From: Sphingomonas sp. R647
GTDB taxonomy: Bacteria > Pseudomonadota > Alphaproteobacteria > Sphingomonadales > Sphingomonadaceae
Assembly: GCF_020177055.1 (NCBI RefSeq)
Contig: NZ_JAIQXT010000006.1
Location: 1 to 64,000, forward strand
DNA length: 64,000 bases
Direction of reading: 5' to 3'
The notes below the pieces were generated by a model. That model was not told where the DNA came from, did not search any database, and worked only from the letters and a program-made list of their open reading frames with translations. Below are positions 51,978 to 59,771 of the stretch, piece after piece; the stretch's first letter is position 1; each line of letters begins with the position of its first letter. A program made the translations under genes and the position numbers.

Positions 51978-52913
51978 ATTTCACCTGTCGTCACCCGTTT
52001 CGCGCCAAGTCCCACCGGGCGGCTGCACATCGGCCACGCGTTTTCGGCGATTGCGGCGCATGATTTCGCGCGCGCGCGGGGTGGCGCGTTCCTGGTGCGG
52101 ATCGAGGATATCGACGGCACGCGCAGTCGGGCCGAGCATGTTGATGCGATTCTGGCGGACCTGAGCTGGCTGGGGCTGGAATGGGATGGCGAGGTGCTGT
52201 TCCAGTCTTCGCGGCTGGATACCTATCAGGCCGTGCTGGACGATTTGCGCGCGCGGGGGCTGATCTATCCATGTTTCTGCACCCGCGCCGATATCGCAGC
52301 GAGCGCGAGTGCGCCGCATGGGCCGGAGGGATTGGTGTATCCGGGGACGTGCCGGAGCTTGGTCGCGCCGGATTTGAGCGTGCCGCATTGCTGGCGGTTG
52401 GATGTGGGGGCGGCAATCCACTCGCTGGAACGTCACCCCCGCGAAAGCGGGGGCCCATCTCGTGCGATTGCGCCTGACCACGCCGGTGCTGCGGATGGAC
52501 AGTCCGGGAGATGGGCCCCCGCTTTCGCGGGGGTGACGGATGGGTTGTCGTTCACCGACTCGCGCTTCGGCACCATCCTCGCCGACCCCGCAGCGCATGG
52601 CGATGTCGTGCTGGCGCGCAAGGATGCGCCGGCATCCTATCACCTCGCCGTCACCATCGACGATGCGGCGCAGGGGGTGACCGATGTCGTGCGGGGCGAG
52701 GATTTGTTGGCGGCAACGCATGTCCACCGGCTGTTGCAGGCGCTGCTCGACCTGCCGGTCCCGCACTATCATCATCACGCGCTGCTGACCGGCCCGGATG
52801 GCGCGCGGCTGGCGAAGCGCCATGGCGCACCGACGCTGGCCGCCTTGCGTGAAGCGGGAGAGGATGGTCGGGCGCTGGCGGCGGCGTTGCGGCGGGGGGA
52901 AGTCCCCATTTGA
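51978..52913 (+). CDS. gluQ: Glutamyl-Q tRNA(Asp) synthetase
   Basis: About 311 residues. It charges glutamate onto the queuosine base of tRNA-Asp. The HIGH-like motif is RFAPSPTGRLHIGHAFSA and the KMSKS-like segment is LAKRHGA. Zinc ligands are in YPCFCTRA and YPGTCR. There is no ATG, GTG or TTG at the conserved N-terminus; ATT at 51978, 9 bases after GGAG, is the best start. Residues of about 152-187 come from an in-frame palindromic repeat of 36 codons, in a loop, with the frame kept open. Without it the protein is about 275 residues, near normal. Confidence 0.88.
   Translation: MSPVVTRFAPSPTGRLHIGHAFSAIAAHDFARARGGAFLVRIEDIDGTRSRAEHVDAILADLSWLGLEWDGEVLFQSSRLDTYQAVLDDLRARGLIYPCFCTRADIAASASAPHGPEGLVYPGTCRSLVAPDLSVPHCWRLDVGAAIHSLERHPRESGGPSRAIAPDHAGAADGQSGRWAPAFAGVTDGLSFTDSRFGTILADPAAHGDVVLARKDAPASYHLAVTIDDAAQGVTDVVRGEDLLAATHVHRLLQALLDLPVPHYHHHALLTGPDGARLAKRHGAPTLAALREAGEDGRALAAALRRGEVPI
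52431..52538. repeat. In-frame palindromic repeat inside the gluQ gene
   Basis: A perfect 30-base inverted repeat, arms 52431-52460 and 52509-52538, each containing its own CCCCCGCGAAAGCGGGGG hairpin. It is exactly 108 bases long (36 codons), starts at a codon boundary and encodes RHPRESGGP at one end and RWAPAFAGVT at the other. This peptide pair is a hallmark of a common proteobacterial repeat family. It sits between LDVGAAIHSLE and LSFTDSRFGT, two segments that are adjacent in normal GluQ proteins. Confidence 0.92.
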
Positions 52914-52988
52914 GGCCAGCGCGGCGGGGATGGACTGCACCCAAGTACAGGGCTTCAATCCGGCCACGATAAGGACTAGGTTACCACC

Positions 52989-53219
52989 ATGCAGCTGTTC
53001 CTTGTCCTTTTGCTCGTCGCCGCGATGCTGGCCACCCTCTTCGCTCTGATCAAGGGGATCGTCGCGTTTCTGCGCGTCACCGAGGCGGAGCTGAAATCGG
53101 GCGAAGGGCCGAGCCAGTCGGCGCTCAAGTCGAACAAGGCGATGCAGCAGCGCATCCTGTTCCAGGGCATCGCGATTGCGATCGTCGCGCTGCTGCTGCT
53201 GATGGCGAGCGGGAAGTAA
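52989..53219 (+). CDS. HIG1-domain membrane protein
   Basis: A 76-residue protein with two membrane helices (about 5-26 and 57-73) and a conserved middle KSNKAMQQRILFQG, as in the HIG1 family. HIG1 proteins help respiratory enzymes in mitochondria and some bacteria. ATG at 52989. It may be cotranscribed with the next genes up to the cobalamin adenosyltransferase. Confidence 0.85.
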   Translation: MQLFLVLLLVAAMLATLFALIKGIVAFLRVTEAELKSGEGPSQSALKSNKAMQQRILFQGIAIAIVALLLLMASGK

Positions 53220-53222
53220 CCA

Positions 53223-53660
53223 GTGCGTCAGGGGCGGGCCTGTGCGGTTCCGCCGCGCCGAACCCTCACCCTTCTGATCGCTGCATCCTGTCTGTCCGGT
53301 TGCGGAAACGCAGCGCCTGAACGCTTTTGCGGTATCAGCTTTTGCATCAAGGACGCCTCCCCTCAAGCGGTCAAGCGAGTCGATAGCCCGCCCGACTTTG
53401 CAGTCTACAGGCTCGCGACCACCGCCGGGACAGCTACGATCTACGAGGGCAATCATCCGCAGGATGTGACGCGGTCGCTCGACGATTTCGATACGCTGAC
53501 CGACGGGCGGCTACGCGCGTTTCAGAGGATCGAAGGAAGCGTTGCCATCACCTTTGTGAACGTCCGACCTGACCAGCCGCGCTATGTTGCTGTCAGCCTG
53601 CCATGCCGCCAAGGCATTTGTCAGATCGATCGCATTGCGGACCGGATCGTCAAGCAGTAG
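53223..53660 (+). CDS. Putative lipoprotein
   Basis: A 145-residue protein. The signal has a hydrophobic core (LTLLIAASCLSGC) and a lipobox LSGC at about residues 24-27, with other Cys that may pair. No domain was recognised. The GTG at 53223 starts 3 bases after the HIG1 gene, so it is probably cotranscribed. The next gene starts 11 bases after it. Confidence 0.65.
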   Translation: MRQGRACAVPPRRTLTLLIAASCLSGCGNAAPERFCGISFCIKDASPQAVKRVDSPPDFAVYRLATTAGTATIYEGNHPQDVTRSLDDFDTLTDGRLRAFQRIEGSVAITFVNVRPDQPRYVAVSLPCRQGICQIDRIADRIVKQ

Positions 53661-53671
53661 CCGGGAAGCAG

Positions 53672-54241
53672 ATGGTTAAACTCAACAAGATCTACACGCG
53701 CACCGGCGATGACGGGACCACCGGTCTCGTCGATGGATCGCGGGTCGCCAAGCATGACGCGCGGCTGGCGGCGATGGGCGATGTCGATGAGGCGAACAGC
53801 GCGATCGGGGTCGCGGTTGCGGCGATCGGGACGGGCTATCCCGCGCCGCTGCTGACCACCGTGCAGAATGACCTGTTCGATCTGGGCGCGGACCTCGCCA
53901 CGCCGGGCGAGGACTTCACGCCGGACGAGATGACGTTGCGCATCGTGCCGGCGCAGGTCGCGCGGCTGGAGGCGGCGATCGATTCGGCCAATGGCGCGTT
54001 GCCGCCGCTGACGAGCTTCATCCTGCCGGGCGGATCGGCGGCGTCGGCGGCGATCCATCTGGCGCGCGCGATCGTGCGTCGGGCCGAGCGCAGCGCGACC
54101 GCCGCAGCGATGGCGATGCCGATCAATCCGCAGGCGGTGATCTATCTCAACCGCCTGTCCGACCTGTTGTTCGTGCTCGCGCGCGAAATGAACCAATCGG
54201 CGGGTGGCGACGTTTTGTGGACGCCGGGGGCGCATCGCTGA
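53672..54241 (+). CDS. Cob(I)alamin adenosyltransferase, PduO type
   Basis: A 189-residue enzyme that puts the 5'-deoxyadenosyl group on cobalamin. The ATP-binding motif is YTRTGDDGTTGLVDGSR and the Arg-rich helix is IVRRAERSATAA. The ATG at 53672 is used. No other cobalamin gene is close. Confidence 0.95.
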   Translation: MVKLNKIYTRTGDDGTTGLVDGSRVAKHDARLAAMGDVDEANSAIGVAVAAIGTGYPAPLLTTVQNDLFDLGADLATPGEDFTPDEMTLRIVPAQVARLEAAIDSANGALPPLTSFILPGGSAASAAIHLARAIVRRAERSATAAAMAMPINPQAVIYLNRLSDLLFVLAREMNQSAGGDVLWTPGAHR

Positions 54242-54285
54242 GCTGAGGATTTGACCCTCGTCGCGTTTCGGGTTAGGAGAACGAA

Positions 54286-55545
54286 ATGCGAACGAAGGCG
54301 ATGCCCGCCGCGTGCTGCACAACGCTTGAAGCGCGGTTTCGCGCGGTGCGGGCGTTATCTGCCGATCTGGTTGCGCCGCTGTCCGATGCCGATGCGAGCG
54401 TTCAGTCGATGGACGACGCCTCGCCCGCGAAATGGCATCTGGCGCATACCAGCTGGTTCTTTGAGACGTTCGTGCTGCGCGATTTCGTGGACGGCTATCA
54501 GCTGCACGACGCGCGCTTTCCGTTCCTGTTCAACAGTTACTATGAGGCCGAGGGGCAGCGCCATGCGCGGTCGCGGCGGGGCATGGTGACGCGGCCGTCG
54601 CTGGCCGAGGTGCTCGATTATCGCGCGGCGGTGGATGCGGCGCTGGTCGCCGCGCTGCCGGATTTGCCCGAAGCGGCGTTGGCGCTGGTGGCGCTGGGAT
54701 GTCACCATGAGGAGCAGCATCAGGAATTGCTGCTGACCGATATTCTGCACCTGTTTTCGTGCAACCCGGTCGAACCGGCGATGTGGCCGGGCGAGCGCAA
54801 GATACCGGTCGAGATGCCAGGGCCGCTGCGCTGGATCGAAGGTCCCGACGGCATTGCCGAGATCGGCGCGCAGGGCGATGGCTTTGCGTTCGATTGCGAG
54901 GGGCCGCGCCATCGCGTGCTGCTGCACCCGCATGCGATTGCCGACCGCACGGTGACCAATGGCGAATGGGCGGCGTTCATTGCCGATGGCGGCTATCGCG
55001 ATCCGCGCCACTGGCTGTCCGATGGCTGGGCGTGGGTGAAGGCGCAGGGCGTCGATGCGCCGCTCTATTGGGAGCAGCGCGACGGCGGCTGGACGCGGTT
55101 CGGGCTCGATGGGCGGCGCGCGATCGATCCTGCCGCGCCGGTGACGCATGTGAGTTTCTTTGAGGCCGACGCCTATGCCAGCTGGGCCGGCGCGCGGTTG
55201 CCGACCGAGGCGGAGTGGGAGGTTGCTGCGAGCGGGCATGACGCGGCGGGCGGCAACCAGCTCGATCGCGCCGGGCCGGTCGAACCGCGCCCCTGCCCCA
55301 CCGGCCCGGCATTCTTTGGCGATGTGTGGGAATGGACCGGTAGCGCGTACCGCCCCTACCCCGGCTTTGCCGCCGCCGAGGGCGCGGTCGGCGAGTATAA
55401 TGGCAAGTTCATGAGCGGGCAGTTCATCCTGCGTGGCGGGAGCTGCGCGACGCCGCGCGGCCATGCGCGGGCGAGCTACCGCAATTTCTTTTATCCGCAC
55501 CAGCGCTGGCAGTTCACCGGCGTGCGGCTGGCGAAGGATCTGTAA
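54286..55545 (+). CDS. egtB: Ergothioneine biosynthesis protein EgtB
   Basis: A 419-residue non-haem iron sulfoxide synthase that joins hercynine to a Cys thiol. The DinB-like N-terminus has iron ligands in KWHLAHTSW and CHHEEQHQELL; the C-terminal FGE-like domain is seen in FGDVWEWTGSAYRPYPGF and ILRGGSCATPRGHARASYRNFF, by motif. Its stop overlaps the egtD start (TAATG). Confidence 0.96.
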   Translation: MRTKAMPAACCTTLEARFRAVRALSADLVAPLSDADASVQSMDDASPAKWHLAHTSWFFETFVLRDFVDGYQLHDARFPFLFNSYYEAEGQRHARSRRGMVTRPSLAEVLDYRAAVDAALVAALPDLPEAALALVALGCHHEEQHQELLLTDILHLFSCNPVEPAMWPGERKIPVEMPGPLRWIEGPDGIAEIGAQGDGFAFDCEGPRHRVLLHPHAIADRTVTNGEWAAFIADGGYRDPRHWLSDGWAWVKAQGVDAPLYWEQRDGGWTRFGLDGRRAIDPAAPVTHVSFFEADAYASWAGARLPTEAEWEVAASGHDAAGGNQLDRAGPVEPRPCPTGPAFFGDVWEWTGSAYRPYPGFAAAEGAVGEYNGKFMSGQFILRGGSCATPRGHARASYRNFFYPHQRWQFTGVRLAKDL

Positions 55546-56522
55546 TGCTCAAGCAGGAAATCGAGGATGGTCAGGCGGGCCTGGCCGATCCGGCGTTTCG
55601 CGCCGATGTACTGAATGGCCTGGCCGCGCGGCCACGGGCGATCCCCGCGCGCTGGTTCTATGACCGGCGCGGGTCGGAGCTGTTCGAGGATATCACGCGG
55701 CTGCCCGAATATTATCCGACGCGGACCGAGACGGCGTTGCTGGAGCGCGTTTGCCCGGAGGTGGCGCGCGAGACCGGCACTGGCGGGGCGGTGATCGAGT
55801 TCGGATCGGGATCGTCGGTCAAGACACCGCTGCTGCTGCGCGCGGTGCGGCCCGCTGCCTATGTTCCGATCGATATCTCGGGCGACTTTCTGCGCGATTC
55901 GGCGCGGGAGATCGCGGCGCAGTTCCCCGTCATGGCGGTCGAGCCGGTAGAGGGGGATTTCCTCAAGCCGCTCAAGCTGCCCGCCGGGATCGGGGGGCTG
56001 GCGCGGTTAGGCTTTTTCCCCGGATCGACGATCGGCAACATGGCGCCGGTGGCGGCGGTGGATTTGCTGCGTACGATGCGGACGTCGCTGGGCGAGGGGT
56101 CGTCGCTGCTGATCGGGATCGACCGGATCAAGGACCCCGCGGTGCTGGTCCCGGCCTATGACGATGCGCAGGGGGTGACGGCGGCGTTCAATTTGAACTT
56201 GCTCGAACGGATCAATGCCGAGCTTTCGGGCACGATCCCGGTCGAGAGTTTTGCCCATGTCGCGCGGTGGAATGACGATCGCGCGCGGATCGAGATGCAT
56301 CTCGAGGCGCAGCGCGCGGTGGCGTTCGAGGTCGACGGGCGCGGCTTTGCGATGGCGGCGGGCGAGACGATTCACACCGAGAACAGCCACAAATATGGCG
56401 ACCGCGATGCGCGGTTGCTGCTGGCGGCGGGCGGATGGACCGTCACGCGGGCATGGACCGACGAGGATGGGCTGTTCGCGCTGTATCTCGCGGAAGCGCG
56501 GGGGATGGAGGTCGCGCCTTAG
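55545..56522 (+). CDS. egtD: L-histidine N-alpha-methyltransferase EgtD
   Basis: A 325-residue SAM-dependent enzyme that trimethylates histidine to hercynine, the first step of ergothioneine synthesis. Motifs include RWFYDRRGSELFEDITRLPEYYPTRTE (by pattern), the SAM-binding VIEFGSGSSVKT, FFPGSTIGN and ENSHKY. Coupled by overlap with egtB. The desulfurase step (EgtE) is not here. Confidence 0.97.
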   Translation: MLKQEIEDGQAGLADPAFRADVLNGLAARPRAIPARWFYDRRGSELFEDITRLPEYYPTRTETALLERVCPEVARETGTGGAVIEFGSGSSVKTPLLLRAVRPAAYVPIDISGDFLRDSAREIAAQFPVMAVEPVEGDFLKPLKLPAGIGGLARLGFFPGSTIGNMAPVAAVDLLRTMRTSLGEGSSLLIGIDRIKDPAVLVPAYDDAQGVTAAFNLNLLERINAELSGTIPVESFAHVARWNDDRARIEMHLEAQRAVAFEVDGRGFAMAAGETIHTENSHKYGDRDARLLLAAGGWTVTRAWTDEDGLFALYLAEARGMEVAP

Positions 56523-56532
56523 GGCACAGTCG

Positions 56533-57738
56533 TTAGCGGGCAGCCCCAACCTCCGTTTGTGCTGAGCTTGTCGAAGCACCCTCCCACGACCAGTAATGGT
56601 GGGAAGCGGCCCTTCGACAAGCTCTGGGCAAACGGGTTGAATCCGGCTCCACATTGCCGCTCGCCCGCCAGCGGCCGCGGAGCAGCTTTGCAGCGAGGCC
56701 CGGCAGGCCCGGACGGACGAACAGCCAATCTCGGATCGCGGGGCCGGCGTCCGCGCCGATCACGCGCTTGTAGCCGCTGTCGCCCGCGCCCCAGTCGACA
56801 GTGGTGATGCCGTCTTCGAGCGCGCGGACGAGGTTGCGGTAGTAGAGCAGCTTGCCCGGCGATTGCTTGGCGACGCGCGGGTCGTAGCTGTTGGCGATGG
56901 CGTATTTGAGCGACCCGGCGTTGAGGTCGAACGAGAAGGCGGTCGGCTCGCCATCGATGCGCAGGACCGCGGCCCAGAGCATCTGCGCGATCACCGGATC
57001 CTGCGCCGCCGCGCGCCAGAAGGCGCCATGGCCGGATTCGGTGAACTTGGCGTCGCGGCCGTCGGTGCGGTCGGCGATCCAGCTTCTGCGCTCGATATCG
57101 GCGAGCGCGTCGAACGCCTGGCTCATCCAGTCCGCGCCGGACACGAAGCTCCAATCGGGCTCGCCATGTTCGGCGAGGTGCTTTTCGTGGAAGCGATTCT
57201 TGCGCAGCGTCGAGTTACGCGGCCAGGTGCCCTCGGCTTGTAAGGCTGCCATATCGAGCAGGAAGCTTTCGGCGACGAAGCGGTCGAGCGCGACCCAGCC
57301 GCGCGTGGCAGCGGCGGCGCGCAGCCCTTCCAGCGCGGGGTCGCCGTCATAGACCGGGCCGATGCGCAACGCATTGGCGTGGCGCGCGAGCAGGTCGAGC
57401 GCGACCTCGAATGCCTCGGTCCCGACGTCCTGCGCGACCGGAAAACTGCGGAACGGCCAGTAGCAGCCGGGCACTTGCGCAAGGCGCAGCGGCGCCGGCC
57501 CCATCGCAACCATCGGCAGCGCGAGCACCGGATCGCCCTCGCGTGCGACAGTCAGTGTGCGCGCCTCTCCGCCATAAGCATGGAGCGCCGCGGCGAACCA
57601 GCCATAGCGCAGGAAGCGATGCGTGGGCGCGGCGGATGCGGCGACGGCGTCGATCGCGCTCGCGAGGCCATCGCCGATGCTGGCGGTCAGCAACGGCGGC
57701 AGGCGCGTGAAATCGGCGAGCGGCATCGGCTTCGTCAT
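56533..57738 (-). CDS. GNAT/FemAB-like acyltransferase with repeat-derived tail
   Basis: A 401-residue protein of the BioF2-like/FemAB-related acyltransferase class. The C-terminal catalytic half contains RRSWIADRTDG, FSFDLNAGSLKYAIANSYDPRVAKQSPGKLL (by motif) and VDWGAGDSGYKR, which are typical. These enzymes move an amino acid or acyl group for cell-envelope or exopolysaccharide synthesis. The last 30 or so codons lie in a palindromic repeat, so the natural end may be about 30 residues shorter. Confidence 0.82.
   Translation of the reverse strand: MTKPMPLADFTRLPPLLTASIGDGLASAIDAVAASAAPTHRFLRYGWFAAALHAYGGEARTLTVAREGDPVLALPMVAMGPAPLRLAQVPGCYWPFRSFPVAQDVGTEAFEVALDLLARHANALRIGPVYDGDPALEGLRAAAATRGWVALDRFVAESFLLDMAALQAEGTWPRNSTLRKNRFHEKHLAEHGEPDWSFVSGADWMSQAFDALADIERRSWIADRTDGRDAKFTESGHGAFWRAAAQDPVIAQMLWAAVLRIDGEPTAFSFDLNAGSLKYAIANSYDPRVAKQSPGKLLYYRNLVRALEDGITTVDWGAGDSGYKRVIGADAGPAIRDWLFVRPGLPGLAAKLLRGRWRASGNVEPDSTRLPRACRRAASHHYWSWEGASTSSAQTEVGAAR
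56554..56634. repeat. Palindromic repeat at the 3' end of the acyltransferase gene
   Basis: Imperfect inverted arms (about 56554-56587 and 56599-56634) share the core GAGCTTGTCGAAG on opposite strands, the well-known sphingomonad GTGCTGAGCTTGTCGAAGCAC repeat. It fills the gap between egtD and the convergent acyltransferase gene and reads into the acyltransferase C-terminus. Confidence 0.8.
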
Positions 57739-57819
57739 GGGCGCGGGTCTATCGCGAAGTCGTTACCATAGCGTGGAAGTCGCTTGGCGGACGCGGGTGA
57801 GCGCCATAAGCTCTCACTG

Positions 57820-58281
57820 ATGCAGGCCCCCATGATCTCCACCGTCGCCGCGACGATCCAGATATCGATCGCCCCCGTGTTCCTGCTGGCGGGTATTGCG
57901 GGGATATTGAATGTGCTGGTCGGGCGAATGGCGCGGGTGGTGGATCGCGCGCGCAAGCTGGAGCAACTGCACCCGGTTTCGACCGGCGCGGAGCATGAGC
58001 GGCAGGTGTGGGAGTTGCGGCTGATCGACCGGCGGCTGTCGATCATCAACACGTCGATCTGGCTGTGCGTCGCGAGCGCAATTGCGATCTGTCTGGTCGT
58101 CGCGTTGCTGTTTGGGGCGGAGATTGTGCATCTCGACATCGGCGTCGTCGTCGCGGCGGCGTTCATCGCATCGATGCTGTTGCTGACCGCCGGGCTGGTC
58201 GCGTTTCTGTTCGAAGTGCGGCTGTCGGTGCAGGCAGTGCATGTCCGCGAGGAATTGCTGGAGCGCGACCGGCTGGGTTAG
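57820..58281 (+). CDS. DUF2721 membrane protein
   Basis: A 153-residue protein with three membrane helices (about 10-30, 75-98 and 105-128) and the DUF2721 pattern APVFLLAGIAGILNVLVGRMARVVDRARKLE, by motif. The function is unknown. Start at 57820 (MQAPMISTV); ATG four codons on is also possible. It converges with the DsbA-like gene, overlapping by 4 bases. Confidence 0.85.
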   Translation: MQAPMISTVAATIQISIAPVFLLAGIAGILNVLVGRMARVVDRARKLEQLHPVSTGAEHERQVWELRLIDRRLSIINTSIWLCVASAIAICLVVALLFGAEIVHLDIGVVVAAAFIASMLLLTAGLVAFLFEVRLSVQAVHVREELLERDRLG

Positions 58282-58919
58282 CGCCGCTCCCGCGCCTGCG
58301 CGACGGCGCGCTTGAGCGTGGGGAGGTCGACGAGGCCCGGGACGAGATAGGGGCCGACCATCATGCCCGGCGTACCCGACAGGCCCAGCATGCGGGCATG
58401 GTCGTTGGTGCGCGCGAGTAGGGCGTCGATCGCCGCCCTGTGCTTCACCTGATCGCGCTGCAGCCGCGTCCAGTCGACTCCGGCCGCATCGGCGGCGGCG
58501 CGGATTTTGGTCGTGTCGATCCGGCCCGACTGGGCGATCAGCGCGCGGTGGAAGGCGAGATGCTTTTTCTGAAAGCTGGCGGCGATGGCGGCGCGGGCGG
58601 CGGGGCCGGAGCCGCCGCCGAGGATCGGCCAGTCGCGATAGACGACTCGGACCTTGGCATCGCTCGCCATCAATGCGTCGAGCGTCGGGCTGAAGCGGCG
58701 GCAATAGCCGCATTGGTAATCCGAAAAGACGACGATGGTGACGTCATAGCCGCGCGGGGCAACAGTCGGCGCGAGCACGTCGTTGCGAATCTTTTCGCGA
58801 ATCGCTTCCGCGGCATCGCGGCGGCGGGTGTCGCCTGATTCGGACACGCCCTCGTCCTGCGCGGCAGTCGAAAGCGGGAGAGTCAGCGCGAGCGCGGCGA
58901 GCAGAAACTGGCGAAGCAT
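58278..58919 (-). CDS. DsbA-family thiol:disulfide protein
   Basis: A 213-residue exported protein. The signal peptide ends near residue 20 (STAAQ). The thioredoxin fold has the active site FSDYQCGYCRRF (CGYC) and the cis-Pro loop GLSGTPGMMVG. It belongs to the Com1/DsbA-like class, which makes or isomerises disulfides. It lies 10 bases downstream of the GntR gene. Confidence 0.9.
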   Translation of the reverse strand: MLRQFLLAALALTLPLSTAAQDEGVSESGDTRRRDAAEAIREKIRNDVLAPTVAPRGYDVTIVVFSDYQCGYCRRFSPTLDALMASDAKVRVVYRDWPILGGGSGPAARAAIAASFQKKHLAFHRALIAQSGRIDTTKIRAAADAAGVDWTRLQRDQVKHRAAIDALLARTNDHARMLGLSGTPGMMVGPYLVPGLVDLPTLKRAVAQARERR

Positions 58920-58928
58920 CCGCGCGCC

Positions 58929-59675
58929 TTAGCGCAAGCGCGCGGTCATCAGGAAGCGTTCGCGGCTTTCGGCCGACTTGCGGCGCAATTCGCTGATCTC
59001 GCGCTCTTCGGTCGCGTCCAGCATCGCTTCGAGCAGCCGGTTGAAATGCTGGCGCATCGCAATGCGCGCGGCGCCCGAATCGCCGGCACGCAGCGCATCG
59101 ACGATCGCGGCATGTTCGCGCTGGCGGGTGCGGCCGTCATGCTGGCAGACGCTGGCATAGGTGGTGCGCACCTCCGGCATTTCGGTGCGCATGCGCCACA
59201 GCTGCTTGATGACATGGATCACCGCCTGATTGCCCGAGGCAGAGGCGATCAGCAGGTGAAATTCCTGATCCGCTGCGGTCGAGGCGGCGTCATCGCTGTC
59301 GTCGCGGCCCATGATTTCGAGCAGTTCGTCGAGGCGAGCGAGCATTTCCCGCGTGACGGTCGATGCCGCGAGCGCGGCGGCTTCACTTTCGAACAGCGAG
59401 CGCGCCTCGGTCAGTTCGAATGCGCTGACTTGTGGCGGCGCGTCGGTCGGGGCGGGCTTGCCGTCGGTGACATAGACGCCGGAGCCGGTTTTGATGGCCA
59501 GCAGTCCTTGCGCCTGCAACGCGATCTCCGCCTCCCGGATCGTCACGCGGCTGACGCCGAGTTGCTCGGCAAGCTCGCGCTCACCCGGAAGCCGCGATCC
59601 CGGGGGGTAGGTTCCCCCCGCGATCATCGCGGCAATCCGCTCGGCAACTTCCTGAAACAGGCGGCGCTCTGCCAT
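58929..59675 (-). CDS. FadR-subfamily GntR regulator
   Basis: A 248-residue regulator. The winged helix at about 1-75 has LPGERELAEQLGVSRVTIREAEIALQ, typical of GntR. The C-terminal FCD domain (about 95-230) has the metal/ligand-binding DQEFHLLIASASGN and QREHAAIVDAL. Relatives such as ExuR/UxuR-like proteins sense sugar acids. The next locus has a matching operator, so it likely controls TonB receptor and esterase genes. Confidence 0.9.
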   Translation of the reverse strand: MAERRLFQEVAERIAAMIAGGTYPPGSRLPGERELAEQLGVSRVTIREAEIALQAQGLLAIKTGSGVYVTDGKPAPTDAPPQVSAFELTEARSLFESEAAALAASTVTREMLARLDELLEIMGRDDSDDAASTAADQEFHLLIASASGNQAVIHVIKQLWRMRTEMPEVRTTYASVCQHDGRTRQREHAAIVDALRAGDSGAARIAMRQHFNRLLEAMLDATEEREISELRRKSAESRERFLMTARLR

Positions 59676-59771
59676 GCAATCCCTCGGTTCGATCCGGTCC
59701 AGCGCTCCGAATGCCCCACCCGCCCAAATTTTGGAATAGGCTATTGGTCCGAAGCGCTGGTTACGGAGCGG

